Shown: positions 9,661 to 18,900, numbered from the stretch's first letter. The stretch is DNA of 21,088 bases from Owenia fusiformis (GCA_903813345.2 CAIIXF020000345.1:1-21088); one strand, 5' to 3'. Notes: a model not told the origin generated them from the letters alone. Numbers and translations are program-made.

Positions 9661-9996
9661 TCATTTATTTATCCAATCATTGAACACATGCCGAAGTCCA
9701 TTCTTTGCGACAGAATACACACTGTTGGTAAAAGCTTCAATCAGCGACTCATCTTCTGCAAAACGAATCCCACGGAGGGGCTCCTTAGCTTCGGGAAACA
9801 TGTGGAAGTCACAGGGAGCTGTATCTGGGGAATATGGGGGAAGCTTGACAAGGTCTGCTTGTAAATGCTCATGTATAACTTCTATTGTGATGTTAGCTCT
9901 GTGGGCAGGGGCGTTGTCATGATGGAAGTAGAAGCCGTCTGCAATAAACTCTGGCCTCTTCTTCCTGATGGCATCTTTCAGATTCTTCCTTAGCAA
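9661..9996 (-). pseudogene. Mariner transposase, downstream exon
   Basis: From leucine 9996 the frame reads RKKRPEFIADGFYFHHDNAP, giving the second catalytic aspartate (codon 9918-9916). PPYSPDTAPCDFHMFP follows with the third, then LRGIRFAEDESLIEAF and a natural end DWINK-stop at 9661. By direct count 35 residues separate the second and third aspartates, one more than the 34 of classical mariners. This exon has no frameshift or stop, so the downstream catalytic part looks fairly young. The first methionine in the frame (10005) lies in the intron and is not a real start. Confidence 0.85.
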
Positions 9997-10192
9997 CTGA
10001 AACACATCAATTATGATACCTCAGTTCATTTTCTATTATCACGAATATACCCACATAGATGTACATGGCATATTGTATAACTATGAAGGAACCATGGAAA
10101 GCCATATTATATCAACTAAGACATTGAAGAAGTCAATTGTCCAAAAACAAAGGGTCCAAGTCAGGTCCAAAACCCGGGGATTTTCAACTTAC
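9997..10192 (-). other. Apparent spliceosomal intron in the mariner transposase, phase 0
   Basis: On the minus strand the 196 bases begin GTAAGT and end TTGATGTGTTTCAG. They separate codon AAT (asparagine, 10195-10193) from codon TTG (leucine, 9996-9994), with both flanks in register. Joining the flanks gives YYSN-LLRKNLKDAIRKKRP, which fits the mariner alignment with little or no gap. An alternative is a later insertion that happens to carry splice-like ends. Confidence 0.7.
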
Positions 10193-10345
10193 ATTTGAAT
10201 AATATGCAGAATTCACAGTTGGCACGGCATGAACGAGGATGTTTCCGTGGATGTCGAAAAAGACGATAAACATCACTTTAGATGCGGATTTCTGTACATT
10301 TGCCTTCTTTAACCTATCCAATCCAACTCCACAGTACTGGCTACG
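10193..10345 (-). pseudogene. Mariner transposase, upstream exon, truncated at its 5' end
   Basis: The minus-strand frame reads RLKKANVQKSASKVMFIVFF then DIHGNILVH, matching the mariner core that ends with the first catalytic aspartate (codon 10255-10253, in FFDIHG). It continues through VPTVNSAYYSN and stops at a GTAAGT donor at 10192. The helix-turn-helix DNA-binding domain and the first part of the catalytic core are absent, because the frame runs into the inverted right arm near 10345. Codons upstream of that point (to 10426) are right-arm sequence read antisense. The enzyme cuts and pastes DNA at TA; this copy cannot encode an intact protein. Confidence 0.8.
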
Positions 10346-10346
10346 G

Positions 10347-10480
10347 TAAGAAGCCCCTCCCTGGGATTCGTTTTGCAGATGATGAGTCGCTAATTGAATG
10401 GACTTCGGCAATCGGCATGTGTTCAATGATAAAACAATGCAATAAATGCATAGCCCATAGTGGGGACTATTTTAAGGGAG
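10347..10480 (+). pseudogene. Mariner transposase 3' fragment in the inverted right arm
   Basis: The plus strand encodes KPLPGIRFADDESLIE, the same segment as the minus-strand copy (LRGIRFAEDESLIEAF). It has lost about 45 bases just after it, which drops and disturbs the C-terminal residues. It shows that the right arm is a second, opposed copy of the same element and not an extended terminal repeat. Confidence 0.8.
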
Positions 10481-11276
10481 AATAAACATTGATATTGCAT
10501 CAAATAAGAGCCTTCATTAATGTTAAAACACCTGGTTAAAACTCTGTAATAATACCACGTTGTTTGAAAATAAATTGTAATAAACAGTGATTTTATTCAG
10601 CTCCACCTACCTCATTGTCCTGTTACTATGGTAACCAATTGACATAGTTAATATTATATTTTTTCAATGATATTAATACAATACCAAGCTATCATATACA
10701 TGTTGCTCCTGACCAAGTTTGAACAAAATTCACAAAGTAATAATGTTTTTAGATAAAACGGTGGAGAACTTTTGGATCAACCCTCGTAATGCAATCAACA
10801 TGTTCATTAAAGCTTTGAAATAAAGAATACTTTAAAAAGTAGCTACGAAATTGACAAGTGTATATTTTAGAAAATGGGGTCATATCAAACATTGACTAAT
10901 TTAATGCATTAACTTTGTGGTTTGCACCTATAACCTTTACATCAGAGAGATAAGTGACTGAACTATGCCCAGTAAAATTTTGGTGCATTTTAGAGGAAAA
11001 ATAGAGGTTTTGTGTTCAATTAACAAATGTTCCAATTTTTTGGACTACCCTGTATATATTTCCAATTATATTGTTACTATTCAAAAGATGACCATTAAAT
11101 TGACTATGTGTAAAATTTTCAGAATTTTTTCATGACTGGTTTAAGAGAAACGTGTGTTCAAAAAGTTCGCCATATCGATACCCATCCTTTGATTAATTAT
11201 ACATGTATAAAGCCTATTGTTATCAAAACCTATAAATGCTCACAATATAAATATAGTTTATTGATGGCCAATAACA

Positions 11277-11560
11277 GATATCAAGGGCGTAGCCAGCTTT
11301 CAGTCAGGGGGGGGGGTGTGATCGCCAAAAAGATTTCGGTTTTCAATCGCGGGGTGGGGGGGGGGGTGCGATTGTGACATAAACAAGCCAAAAATGATTT
11401 TTATATTGAATTTTACAAAAACTGGATGCAAGTTCCTTCCAAAGTGGGATAGAAGCTTCAAATAAAAAGCATTTTAAAGCTCTTTCAGTCCTCTTTCTCA
11501 GGGTTTTATTTTTATTGTTTTCGCACCCCCCCCCCCTCCTTGGCTACGCCTATGGATATT
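11277..11560. mobile_element. MITE with GGCGTAGCCA ends and poly-G/poly-C tracts
   Basis: The left end GATATCAAGGGCGTAGCCAG, followed by a 9-10 base G run, is mirrored by CCCCCCCCTCCTTGGCTACGCC then TATGGATAT. The middle has no coding capacity and also holds a second G run near 11352. Elements with this type of end are common in marine invertebrate genomes. The target duplication is unclear because the near-palindrome runs into the flanks. Confidence 0.65.
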
Positions 11561-11577
11561 TAGAAAGTTTCAAATAA

Positions 11578-11850
11578 ATAACTTAGCAACCAACCACGCA
11601 AGTAACCAAGCAAACGACCATCCAAGCAAGCAGGAAACTAAGCAAGTAAAAAAAAAACATGCAACTTACAAATAAAGCAAGCAAACAGCCGACAAACCAA
11701 CCAAGCAAGTAACTAATCAAACTCTAATGCAAGAAACCAAGGAAGCAGCAAAGCAACAGAGAAAGAATGTTAGCAAGTAAACGGCCAATCAAGCAATCAA
11801 TCGTGCTAATAAGCAAGCAAACAAACAATCTACCATCCAAGTAACTAATT
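11578..11850. repeat. Degenerate (AAGC)n / CAAG-rich minisatellite
   Basis: AAGCAAGCAA, CCAAGCAAG and AAGTAACTAA variants repeat with a loose 4-base rhythm over about 270 bases. No open frame. Confidence 0.8.
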
Positions 11851-12990
11851 ACCATAATACAATAAGAAAAAAAATTGCGCACATTTGCTCTAAGGTAATA
11901 ATGAGTAATATAGAACTATCATATTGATTGCATTTATCAAACACAGAAATGAAACACACTGGAGCATAGTTAAATAATTGGGGATGGGAGGGGGTAGTGA
12001 ACACACGGGATACTGAATTCTTCCTCTTAAACTTAAACTCAGTCCTTGAATGAAGGCTTCCCTTTAACAGATTTAGGGACTTTCACTACTAGTTTCACTG
12101 AGATTGAAGTTTTTCAATTGCCTTTGCTGTAACATCTTATTTCAATACACTGGATATTATGTAAAAGTATTGATGTGTATTTCTTATTCCCGACAATCGA
12201 ATTTCATTTCAAACATTTTAATTATAGTTTTACAGTGGTATCACAATGTTATTGATTCAATAAATGCAACACATTTACCAGATTTTAGATTGGACTTTCT
12301 ACACGATGATAAAATATTTTGGTGATATTCTTTAATTACTACTAATTAGTATAAACTATTGATTAAATTGCGGAAATCTGCTGCATGATAATTGCTAATG
12401 AAAAATTTCGAGTCCTGGTAATTGACTTTGGACAGCTAAATAAAATCTAACATTAAATGAAATTATCAAAATATGTTTCTTTTATTTTTTGTTTGCTTGA
12501 CAATGAACTCCAAAAAGGTACCGTCCCAACAGACCCCCTTTTCTGCCCCCATCAGAATCAAACTTATTTTGCATCTAGAGTATCCTCACAAATGTACTTC
12601 ACAATAATATTTCAAAATTAGGTCAAATGATGAGCCAATGGGGTCACTGGCTGCAAAAAGGTCAAGTTGGTAAAATCAATCTAATGATCAAGTAATTTCC
12701 TTAAACATACCTAAATAAAATCAAATCATGAGTTAAACCTGACTTAACATTTATTTCCATGGGGAAAAGGTATCTTGATAGCCTTTGAGTAGTATCTACA
12801 CCATACTTAACACAAGGAAAATGTTTGAAAATTTTTTAGTCAAAACACATGTACTGGTATACTGTCAAAATATTGTATTGTAATATATTTGATATTAATA
12901 TTCTAAAGCTTTGATACAACATATTAGTATATATTGAATTTCTATGGGTACCAATAGGTACAGTTGCTGAAAGTTGAATGTACAGTTTCA
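11851..12990. other. No gene seen
   Basis: AT-rich sequence. The longest frame (73 codons from 12104) has no domain resemblance. No terminal repeats were recognised. Confidence 0.5.
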
Positions 12991-12992
12991 AA

Positions 12993-13216
12993 GGGGTCGG
13001 GTCAAAATATCGATGTCCATCAAAAAAAATTAATTTATTTAGGTCTAAACCACCCCTCCCTCTCTCCCTTGTAACAAAACCAAAAATCTTGAAAATTGAA
13101 ATTCCTAGGAAAACGAAAATCGATGTCCGTCACCTAATGAAATTAGTGTTTGACCCCCTCCCCCTAATGAAATTAATTACGTTTTTCAATTGACATCGAT
13201 ATTTTGACCCAACCCC
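12993..13216. mobile_element. 224-bp MITE with GGGGTCGGGTCAAAATATCG ends
   Basis: The first 25 bases and the reverse complement of the last 25 differ at one position (GGGGTCGGGTC against GGGGTTGGGTC). The flanks are AAA and TAA, so no certain target duplication. The interior repeats CCTAATGAAATTA twice (near 13132 and 13163). Confidence 0.7.
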
Positions 13217-13242
13217 TAACAGATATTTTTGTTATTTTAAAA

Positions 13243-13458
13243 CTATTTCATGTCAGTATCACTATCCTCGGATAAAGGCAAGTCTTTGGCATCATGGAGA
13301 GAGTCACCTAGGAAATCTTTTGAAAATTGATAGCCTTCATGTCTGGCAACTCCCAAATGGGTGGCATTGTATCCAAAATGGTGGCAGAAATGTAAAGAAA
13401 AAATACCAAAGAAGTCAAAAAAACTATATGAGCAATGTTCTCCACCACTTTTTTGCAA
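13243..13458 (-). other. Short open frame, 71 codons, unidentified
   Basis: The product ends in a polar acidic tail (DLPLSEDSDTDMK) and reads YNATHLGVARHEGYQFSKDF before it. This composition is less random than the other short frames here, so it may be a remnant of a terminal exon. I recognise no domain, and its 5' part runs into the hairpin at 13429. Chance remains the more likely explanation. Confidence 0.2.
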
Positions 13459-13528
13459 CTGAAAATGTTGCCTAATTCAATTTTAGATCTGCACAGCTAA
13501 AAATAAAAGTGGTGGAGAACATAGCTCA
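13429..13528. repeat. Hairpin with GTTCTCCACCACTTTT arms
   Basis: GTTCTCCACCACTTTT at 13437-13452 is the exact complement of 13505-13520, and pairing extends outward through GAGCWATG with one mismatch. The loop is about 52 bases. The 10 bases GTTCTCCACC also occur in the mariner end at 9306. Confidence 0.7.
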
Positions 13529-14179
13529 CAGTGAATTTGTCCTTTCAATGAACCATGGATCTATTCAATTGAGAAGTGTAAATAATGGGGGTCTGGATTA
13601 TAATCCCTTTTTATGCCACATATCATGCATCATCACACATAAATCTGCTGGATACATTTCAGTAGGGATTACATTATGCATAATTCACTTAAATAATACT
13701 TGAAAATTGTTTTTAAGGCTTTATTTACTACATTTTCTAAAGAACACTAAATTTCACAAATAATCTGCCATGATGGGAATGGTTACAGAAATGGGCCAAA
13801 AATCATATTTTTTACAAAAATATTCACTATGCTTTTCAAGAAAATGAAAATACACATATCAGTTAGGAATATTTTGAACTTTTTTTTTCAAAAATCTATA
13901 ATTGCGTTTTCATGAAATTTTCTAAGTCCTTAAAGGGATCCCAATAAGACTGTACCTTTGATGTTTAAATACAAAATTCAATTTCGCAAAAATTCATATT
14001 CTTAAGCTAGACAAAAGCTACTTTGTTTACTCAACGGATAATAATTGGAAGGACTAGATGGATAAGTGGCAGACAGTTCTTAATCCCTAATGAAAACAAA
14101 CCGATAACCACTTGGATTAATAATCACTTGACTAGATAATCAGTTGGACTTTTTGCCATTGGCTACACATTAATAAGAA
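13529..14179. other. No gene seen
   Basis: AT-rich. One 64-codon frame (13509-13703) lacks any family resemblance. Confidence 0.45.
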
Positions 14180-16490
14180 TTGATTATCGTAATAACCAGT
14201 GAAAACATCTGCACACAATATATGACTTGTCTCTTCGATTATTACTATCTATTCGAACTTATCGAACAACCGCCAATAACAGATACCCTTGAGAAGGCAA
14301 ATGCCTTTCTAAAGCTGTTTGCATCCAAAAATCATATGTATAATGTCAATTTTGACCAATTACCTAATTTTCCTGACAGAACCAACTCTTTACTCATTTC
14401 AGTTGCGACGAATCCAGATGAATTGATAAAATTAATTTTGTCACTTGACACTTCAAAAGCCTCTGGACCTGATATGATCACGAACAAAATGCTTAACCTC
14501 ACAGGACACACAATATCAAGACCTCTATCTACCTTATTTAACGGACTATGTTCAAGAAATATCTTTCCAGAACCATGGAAGGTGGGAATAGTTTGTCCAA
14601 TTTTCAAAAAAGGTGACAAGTCTGACATTAACAATTACCGCCCGATTACCTTATTAAACACTATATCCAAATTGTTTGAAAGGGTAATAGCTGATCGAAC
14701 CCGAACGCATCTGACCTCTAATAATTTACTTTATAAACACTAGGCAGGTTTTCTTCCTGGACATAGCACACAACTTTTGACTAGAGAACATTTCCTTCAG
14801 AATAATTTTGAAGAAGGAAAGGCATCAAAAGGAATATTTCTTGATATTGCATCAGCATTTGACAAAGTCCCTCATCACTTACTCATATTGAAACTCAAAT
14901 CTTATGGCATAAGAGGACAGTTACTAAATGTCATAAAATCCTATCTCTCTCACAGAAAAATGTATGTAAATTTAGCTGGTGCTTCGTCTTCAATGTCGGA
15001 GGCCAATTTTATCAATTGCGGTGTTCCACAAGGATCAATTTTGGGACCTCTATGCTTTTATCGTACATAAATGATCTCCCAGATAGAATTGACACAGAGC
15101 GCTATATATACGCAGATGATACTTCACTGCAGTTCTCTTTTGACCCCAAAAATCCAAATGAGATAGATCAATCTGTTGCAAGTAACCTGGAAGTGATTCA
15201 AAATTGGTCCAAATTATGGAAGCTCTAGTTAAAACCTGAGAAGAGCTGCGAAGTTATTTTCCGTACTCCAAGAATGCCAATCGAAAACGTGACCACATCA
15301 TTTCTCAATAACACTGAAATCAAAAGAAGTGCAACCCATAAACATCTTGATTACTGTTTTGACGAATGTCTCTCAAATATAAATCATATTGATGAGATTT
15401 GTACAAAGGTAAAAAATGCTAAATCCTCTAAAAACCAAGGCAAACTGACAGCCAAACATTTGGAAACAATCTTTACCTCATTTATCCGTCCATATTTTGA
15501 CTATGATGTTGTATTATACAACAAATCTTCCAAACATTTACTTGAACGGCAGCCACCTTGTGTTCAGGCTGTTACCATGGTAGTAATACCACTAAAGTGC
15601 TCACTTTATTACACTGGCATACATTAGACGACAGAAGGAAGATAAGTTAATAATTTCATGTGCAAGGTTGTCAATGGAACAAATCCTGTATATCTAAATG
15701 AGATCTTTGAGAAGTACAAAAATAAAAGCATTAGACCTAATCGCAACACTTTTGACTTCAAGCTACCCATCTGCTGTTGCAACAGATTCTTGGAGTCGGC
15801 AGTCCTAGGTGCAATCAGTTCATTGTCATTGTAGCCATCATATACCATATAAAAGAAAAAAATTCAGACTTTCAAAAATATCAAAAAACGTATTTTGCTC
15901 CCAAAAAACTCACCCTGCCATCTACCTTTCTTAATTTGACAAGAAAACAAGAAATAATCATAAACAGACTTAGAGCCGATTTACTTTTTAGGTCTCAACT
16001 ATACGCCCATAGCTTTACCTTTATTGATGGCCAAAATTGCTCATGTGGAGCTATCAGTACGCCGAAGCACTTTTTCTGAAATGTCCAAATAATGAATTGA
16101 ATTTTCAAACATTAAAAATGACATTGAATTGATTGCACCAGGAGCCTTAAATAAAGATAAAAATCAAGCTGATTTACTTTCTTTATTCTATTATGGATAT
16201 CCTAATCTATCTTTAGAAACAAATTCGCAACACTTGTCCAAAGTGGCTGATTTTATTTCTGCAAATATCTGAATTCACTCCTTAAGTGAACCTGTTTAGT
16301 CTCCCCTCCAAACACCCTCCCCTATCCCCACCCTACAAATGCATCCCCTTAAGTTGTTGTACAGTGTACTATTATGATTTATTATATGTCTCAATATATA
16401 TTGTTTAAATGTCCATTTTTCCTATAATGCCTTCGAGCGATTGGAATTATGTATTTGCTTATAAGTTTGAATAAATAAATTCTTATAAAA
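14180..16490 (+). pseudogene. Decayed LINE (CR1/Jockey-like) reverse transcriptase and C-terminal region
   Basis: Successive frames give the non-LTR RT blocks in order. They are SKASGPDMITNKML (near 14455), CPIFKKGDKSDINNYRPITL (near 14600), AGFLPGHST, FLDIASAFDKVPHHLL with a catalytic aspartate (near 14840), CGVPQGSILGPL (near 15020), YADDTSL with the catalytic pair (near 15110), and a C-terminal RLRADLL...CSCGAISTPKHFF (near 15970-16075). Damage includes a TAG at 14741, a frameshift near 15050, a TAG at 15226 and frameshifts near 15600 and 16077. The endonuclease and ORF1 are not seen. The last remnant stop is near 16270, then a 220-base tail ending in AATAAATAAATTCTTATAAA. The 3' end abuts ATGATCATGTA, a target duplication whose partner is at 2978. 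Confidence 0.85.
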
Positions 16491-16501
16491 ATGATCATGT
16501 A

Positions 16502-17074
16502 CAGGGTGTCAAATAAGTCCCGTCCCCCCTCTACAGCCTAAACCACAATATATTGTACCAAGTGTGATATATCATTGGAAAGGTCTTCCAAAATTACGTT
16601 GATTGGCATATATCTGACAAATGTCAATCAGTCTCACAAATTTTTACATTGTATCAATTGAGGTGACCATAAGCCTGGAAACATGGCAATTTGGCGTATT
16701 TTGCAGGATTTTAAGAACCGGGTATAAGAAAAGTCAAAGGACCTAAAGATGACTACATATGTATATGGCAATGAATTAAACCAATCTCTGGATAGGGTTA
16801 GATGTGTAGAAAATAGAGGTGCTAGGAAAAATGGTGAAAACCTTTTTGTAACAAGTGGAATGCGAAAAAGATTAACTTTTTGACGTATTTCTGAGGTCAT
16901 ATCCTTGTCATTTTGACACAATAAAAGCTGCTTAAGGAGGGTACACTTACTATAAAGGACATCATGAAAATATAGGTGAATTTCATCCAAAATTCTTCAG
17001 AGTTGGTACCACACTAGGTACCATATATTAAGATTTTAGCTGTAGCCGGTGGACGGGACTTATTTGACACCCTG
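16502..17074. mobile_element. 573-bp TA-flanked MITE in the duplicated target of the LINE
   Basis: The ends CAGGGTGTCAAATAAGTCCC are exact inverted repeats for 24 bases, and similarity continues to about 70. TA flanks both sides (16500-16501, 17075-17076). Removing it joins ATGATCATG-TA-TAGCTGATTG, which aligns with the uninterrupted 3' LTR (ATGATCATGTATAGGTGATT), so the empty site is visible within this window. A 118-codon minus-strand frame (16634-16990) inside it has no family resemblance. Confidence 0.88.
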
Positions 17075-17076
17075 TA

Positions 17077-17174
17077 TAGCTGATTGAAAAGAAAAGTGTA
17101 GTTTTGAGATAGATTTTACATTATTTCTTATTTATTTGATTGCCACCCACAGGCCTTCCACTCGCCCCGTTACA
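17077..17174 (+). repeat. 5' LTR, third piece (3' end of LTR)
   Basis: It runs TAGCTGATTGAAAAGAAAAG to CCGTTACA and matches 20699-20796. The match ends exactly at CA in both copies. Confidence 0.85.
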
Positions 17175-17177
17175 TTA

Positions 17178-17193
17178 GGTACCAGGAGTGGGG
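17178..17193 (+). promoter_or_regulatory. Primer binding site, tRNA-Leu(UAA) type
   Basis: GGTACCAGGAGTGGGG is complementary to the 3' end of animal tRNA-Leu(UAA), known to end CCCCACTCCTGGTA-CCA. Only the base pairing the terminal A of CCA is changed (A instead of T at 17177). It starts 3 bases after the LTR, the usual spacing. Minus-strand DNA synthesis would start here. Confidence 0.82.
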
Positions 17194-17285
17194 TAGGCAA
17201 GGATGTAAAGTGGGGTAGGCAATGATGTAAAGTGGGGTAGGCAAATAGTTAGTAGCAGCAGACAGTGGGGTAAGCAATGTCGATA
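17188..17285 (+). repeat. 22-bp tandem repeats grown from the primer binding site
   Basis: GTGGGGTAGGCAAGGATGTA starts at 17188 inside the primer binding site. It recurs at 17210 and, with decay, at 17232 and 17264. The leader before the gene is mostly made of these copies. Confidence 0.8.
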
Positions 17286-17326
17286 AGGTAGCACAAAAGT
17301 GGTGAGAAACTGTTGATTTTGGATTT

Positions 17327-18070
17327 TTGAGAACATTTACTTATACAGTTATGAAGAAAGTGGATTACTATTCGATGATAACCTGTTGGTTTTGTAAGTC
17401 TCCAGGGCATACTAGAAGATGTTGTAAATTGTTCAAACAAGCGAAGTACTTTTGTTCCACGTGCAGCTGTTATGGACACCGTGACAGAGACCACATTCAG
17501 CCAGACAGGTATGTTAGATCTGTTTCCATACGACCTGAGAACGTCAAGTCTGTGTCAATTCAGACAAAAAAGTGCAAAGACACTGATAAAACGAAATGTC
17601 ACAACAAATATACTCAAGCAGAAACTGTTGACATGAATGAATACAATTCCAATATGGCCAATTTTAAGCGTATTCAAAGTGAACTGTTTGGTCAGAAGAA
17701 GGGAAATGATATCTACAAAGCTCAACGTAAGTCAAATTTGAATACTATTGAACTATTAGAACAGGATGTGAAAAATGACAAAATGAATTGTGATCAAGAC
17801 TTATCTGAAATCAAGGCATCGCGTCAACGGATCATTGATCTGCAATCCAAAAAACGACGTCTTTTCTAAATCAAAGATCTCAACCGCAAACTAGATGATC
17901 AACAACAACAAATATGTGCATATCAGGATAAAATCAAGAATTATGTGAACATGTTGCCAAATACAGTTAATACCCCTGAATATATGGAGTTTCTTGGAAT
18001 GACTACTTCACCACAATGTAAATCTAAGCCAGATGCACCACCACGGGAGAATTCGATCAGTAGATATTAG
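17327..18070 (+). pseudogene. Two-zinc-knuckle coiled-coil protein (gag-like) of the LTR element, one in-frame stop
   Basis: It is the only recognisable gene between the LTRs. Residues 20-33 form CWFCKSPGHTRRCC, a CX2CX4HX4C nucleic-acid-binding knuckle of the kind found in retroelement nucleocapsids. Residues 43-56 form a second knuckle, CX2CX4HX4H. From about residue 115 the sequence is charged and heptad-like (IELLEQDVKNDK, IIDLQSKKRRLF), a probable coiled coil. A TAA at 17867-17869 interrupts it, but the same frame continues 67 codons (IKDLNRKLDDQQQQ, then a proline-rich end PDAPPRENSISRY) to a TAG at 18068. The stop looks like a single later substitution. The ATG at 17327 is 134 bases after the primer site; the ATG at 17351 is an alternative. 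Unlike ordinary Gag, the knuckles are N-terminal and no capsid domain is evident. Binding of element RNA is an inference. Confidence 0.65.
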
Positions 18071-18590
18071 TGCCAAATAATGTAGAAATCTAAGATATCA
18101 CATCTTCCATATGATGACACCACACAATCGTATTTATGAAGCTGTAGTGTTCTGGGTACATGCGCTCTTAGGTAGGCAAAAGTAAAATGAACAAAACTTA
18201 ATAGGTTAAATGATATGATGTTACAATGATATGATGCAGACTTTTGTTGTGCAATGATTATGCCCGTCTGATAATAATGTGATATATAATTGATGCTGAT
18301 TGCCATATATACTTATGCTGGGATGCTGATTCTGATGCTGGATCATGAAATTAAATCATTGACTTTAAAATGAATGTATTTTAATATTATGTCTTATAAT
18401 TCAGGTTGCAACCATATGTTTTATATTCTAACACGTTCTTTTACTTTAATTGTGAATGACACGATGCTATTCATGCAAGTGATCAAATTTGTTTCTTTGC
18501 TGCATTTATAACTGTTTGTAGGTTACTCTGTTATGATCGTGATATTTGCATTTAATGATGCTATTGTCTTAAATCCCCAATTGTGTTATA
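18071..18590 (+). other. Internal region of the LTR element, no gene seen
   Basis: AT-rich, with a few GATGCTG repeats near 18290-18345. No protease, reverse transcriptase, RNase H or integrase motifs in any frame. Confidence 0.6.
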
Positions 18591-18595
18591 TTTAG

Positions 18596-18900
18596 CCTTA
18601 ACTGGTGTATGACCATCTATAGTGATGCATAAAAGCCGTTATCGGTGTATAAATGTCTATATCGATGTATTATTGCCTAACATGGTGTATTAGTTAACTG
18701 CCTCAAATGGTGTATTGCTGCCTATAAAATGTTGTTTAATGGCCCAACATGGTGTATTAACTGCCTAAGTGGTATTTAACTTGCCTATGGATTGGTGTAC
18801 TACTTTGAATGGTGTATATTTAAGCCTTTAATGGTGTATCACAGCCTACTATTTTGTCTTTAATGATGTAGATTATGTTAGCCTATAATGATGTTGCCAA
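18596..18900 (+). repeat. Degenerate minisatellite, TGCCTAWAATGGTGTATTA type
   Basis: About a dozen units of roughly 20-30 bp vary around GCCTA...ATGGTGTAT. They lie downstream of the zinc-knuckle gene, within the internal region of the LTR element. Confidence 0.75.

Larger units (their letters stand above)
9306..10786 (-). mobile_element. Mariner, head-to-head chimera with about 440-bp inverted arms
   Basis: The two ends are CGAGGGTTGATACAAAAGTT and the complement of ...TTTTGGATCAACCCTCG, with TA on each side (9304-9305, 10787-10788), as expected for mariner. Instead of short terminal repeats, the right 440 bases (10347-10786) are an inverted copy of the left 480 (9306-9787), including the 3' untranslated part and the last codons of the transposase. 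So two 3' halves point outward, and the 5' half of the transposase gene is missing. It sits inside the CAGGG element. Confidence 0.88.
7473..11052. mobile_element. Tc1/mariner-type non-autonomous element with about 45-bp terminal repeats
   Basis: The left end CAGGGTGGTCCAAAAAAATT and the right end, reverse-complemented CAGGGTAGTCCAAAAAATTG, stay similar for about 45 bases (through GGAACATTTG and AATTGAAC). TA flanks both sides (7471-7472, 11053-11054). CAGGG ends with a TA target are typical of Tc1/mariner relatives. The element is 3.58 kb as seen and about 2.1 kb without the mariner inserted at 9304. No transposase of its own was found, so it would need one supplied elsewhere. Its interior is dominated by TTACTCC-rich repeats. 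Confidence 0.75.

Noticed and set aside
10282-10485. 67-codon plus-strand frame as a separate gene
   Set aside because: Its C-terminal part is the inverted, deleted copy of the mariner transposase end, and its N-terminal part is antisense to the other copy.
14332-14634. 100-codon minus-strand frame
   Set aside because: Antisense shadow of the LINE reverse transcriptase.
16634-16990. 118-codon minus-strand frame as a gene
   Set aside because: It lies wholly inside a MITE bounded by inverted repeats and TA, and shows no domain.
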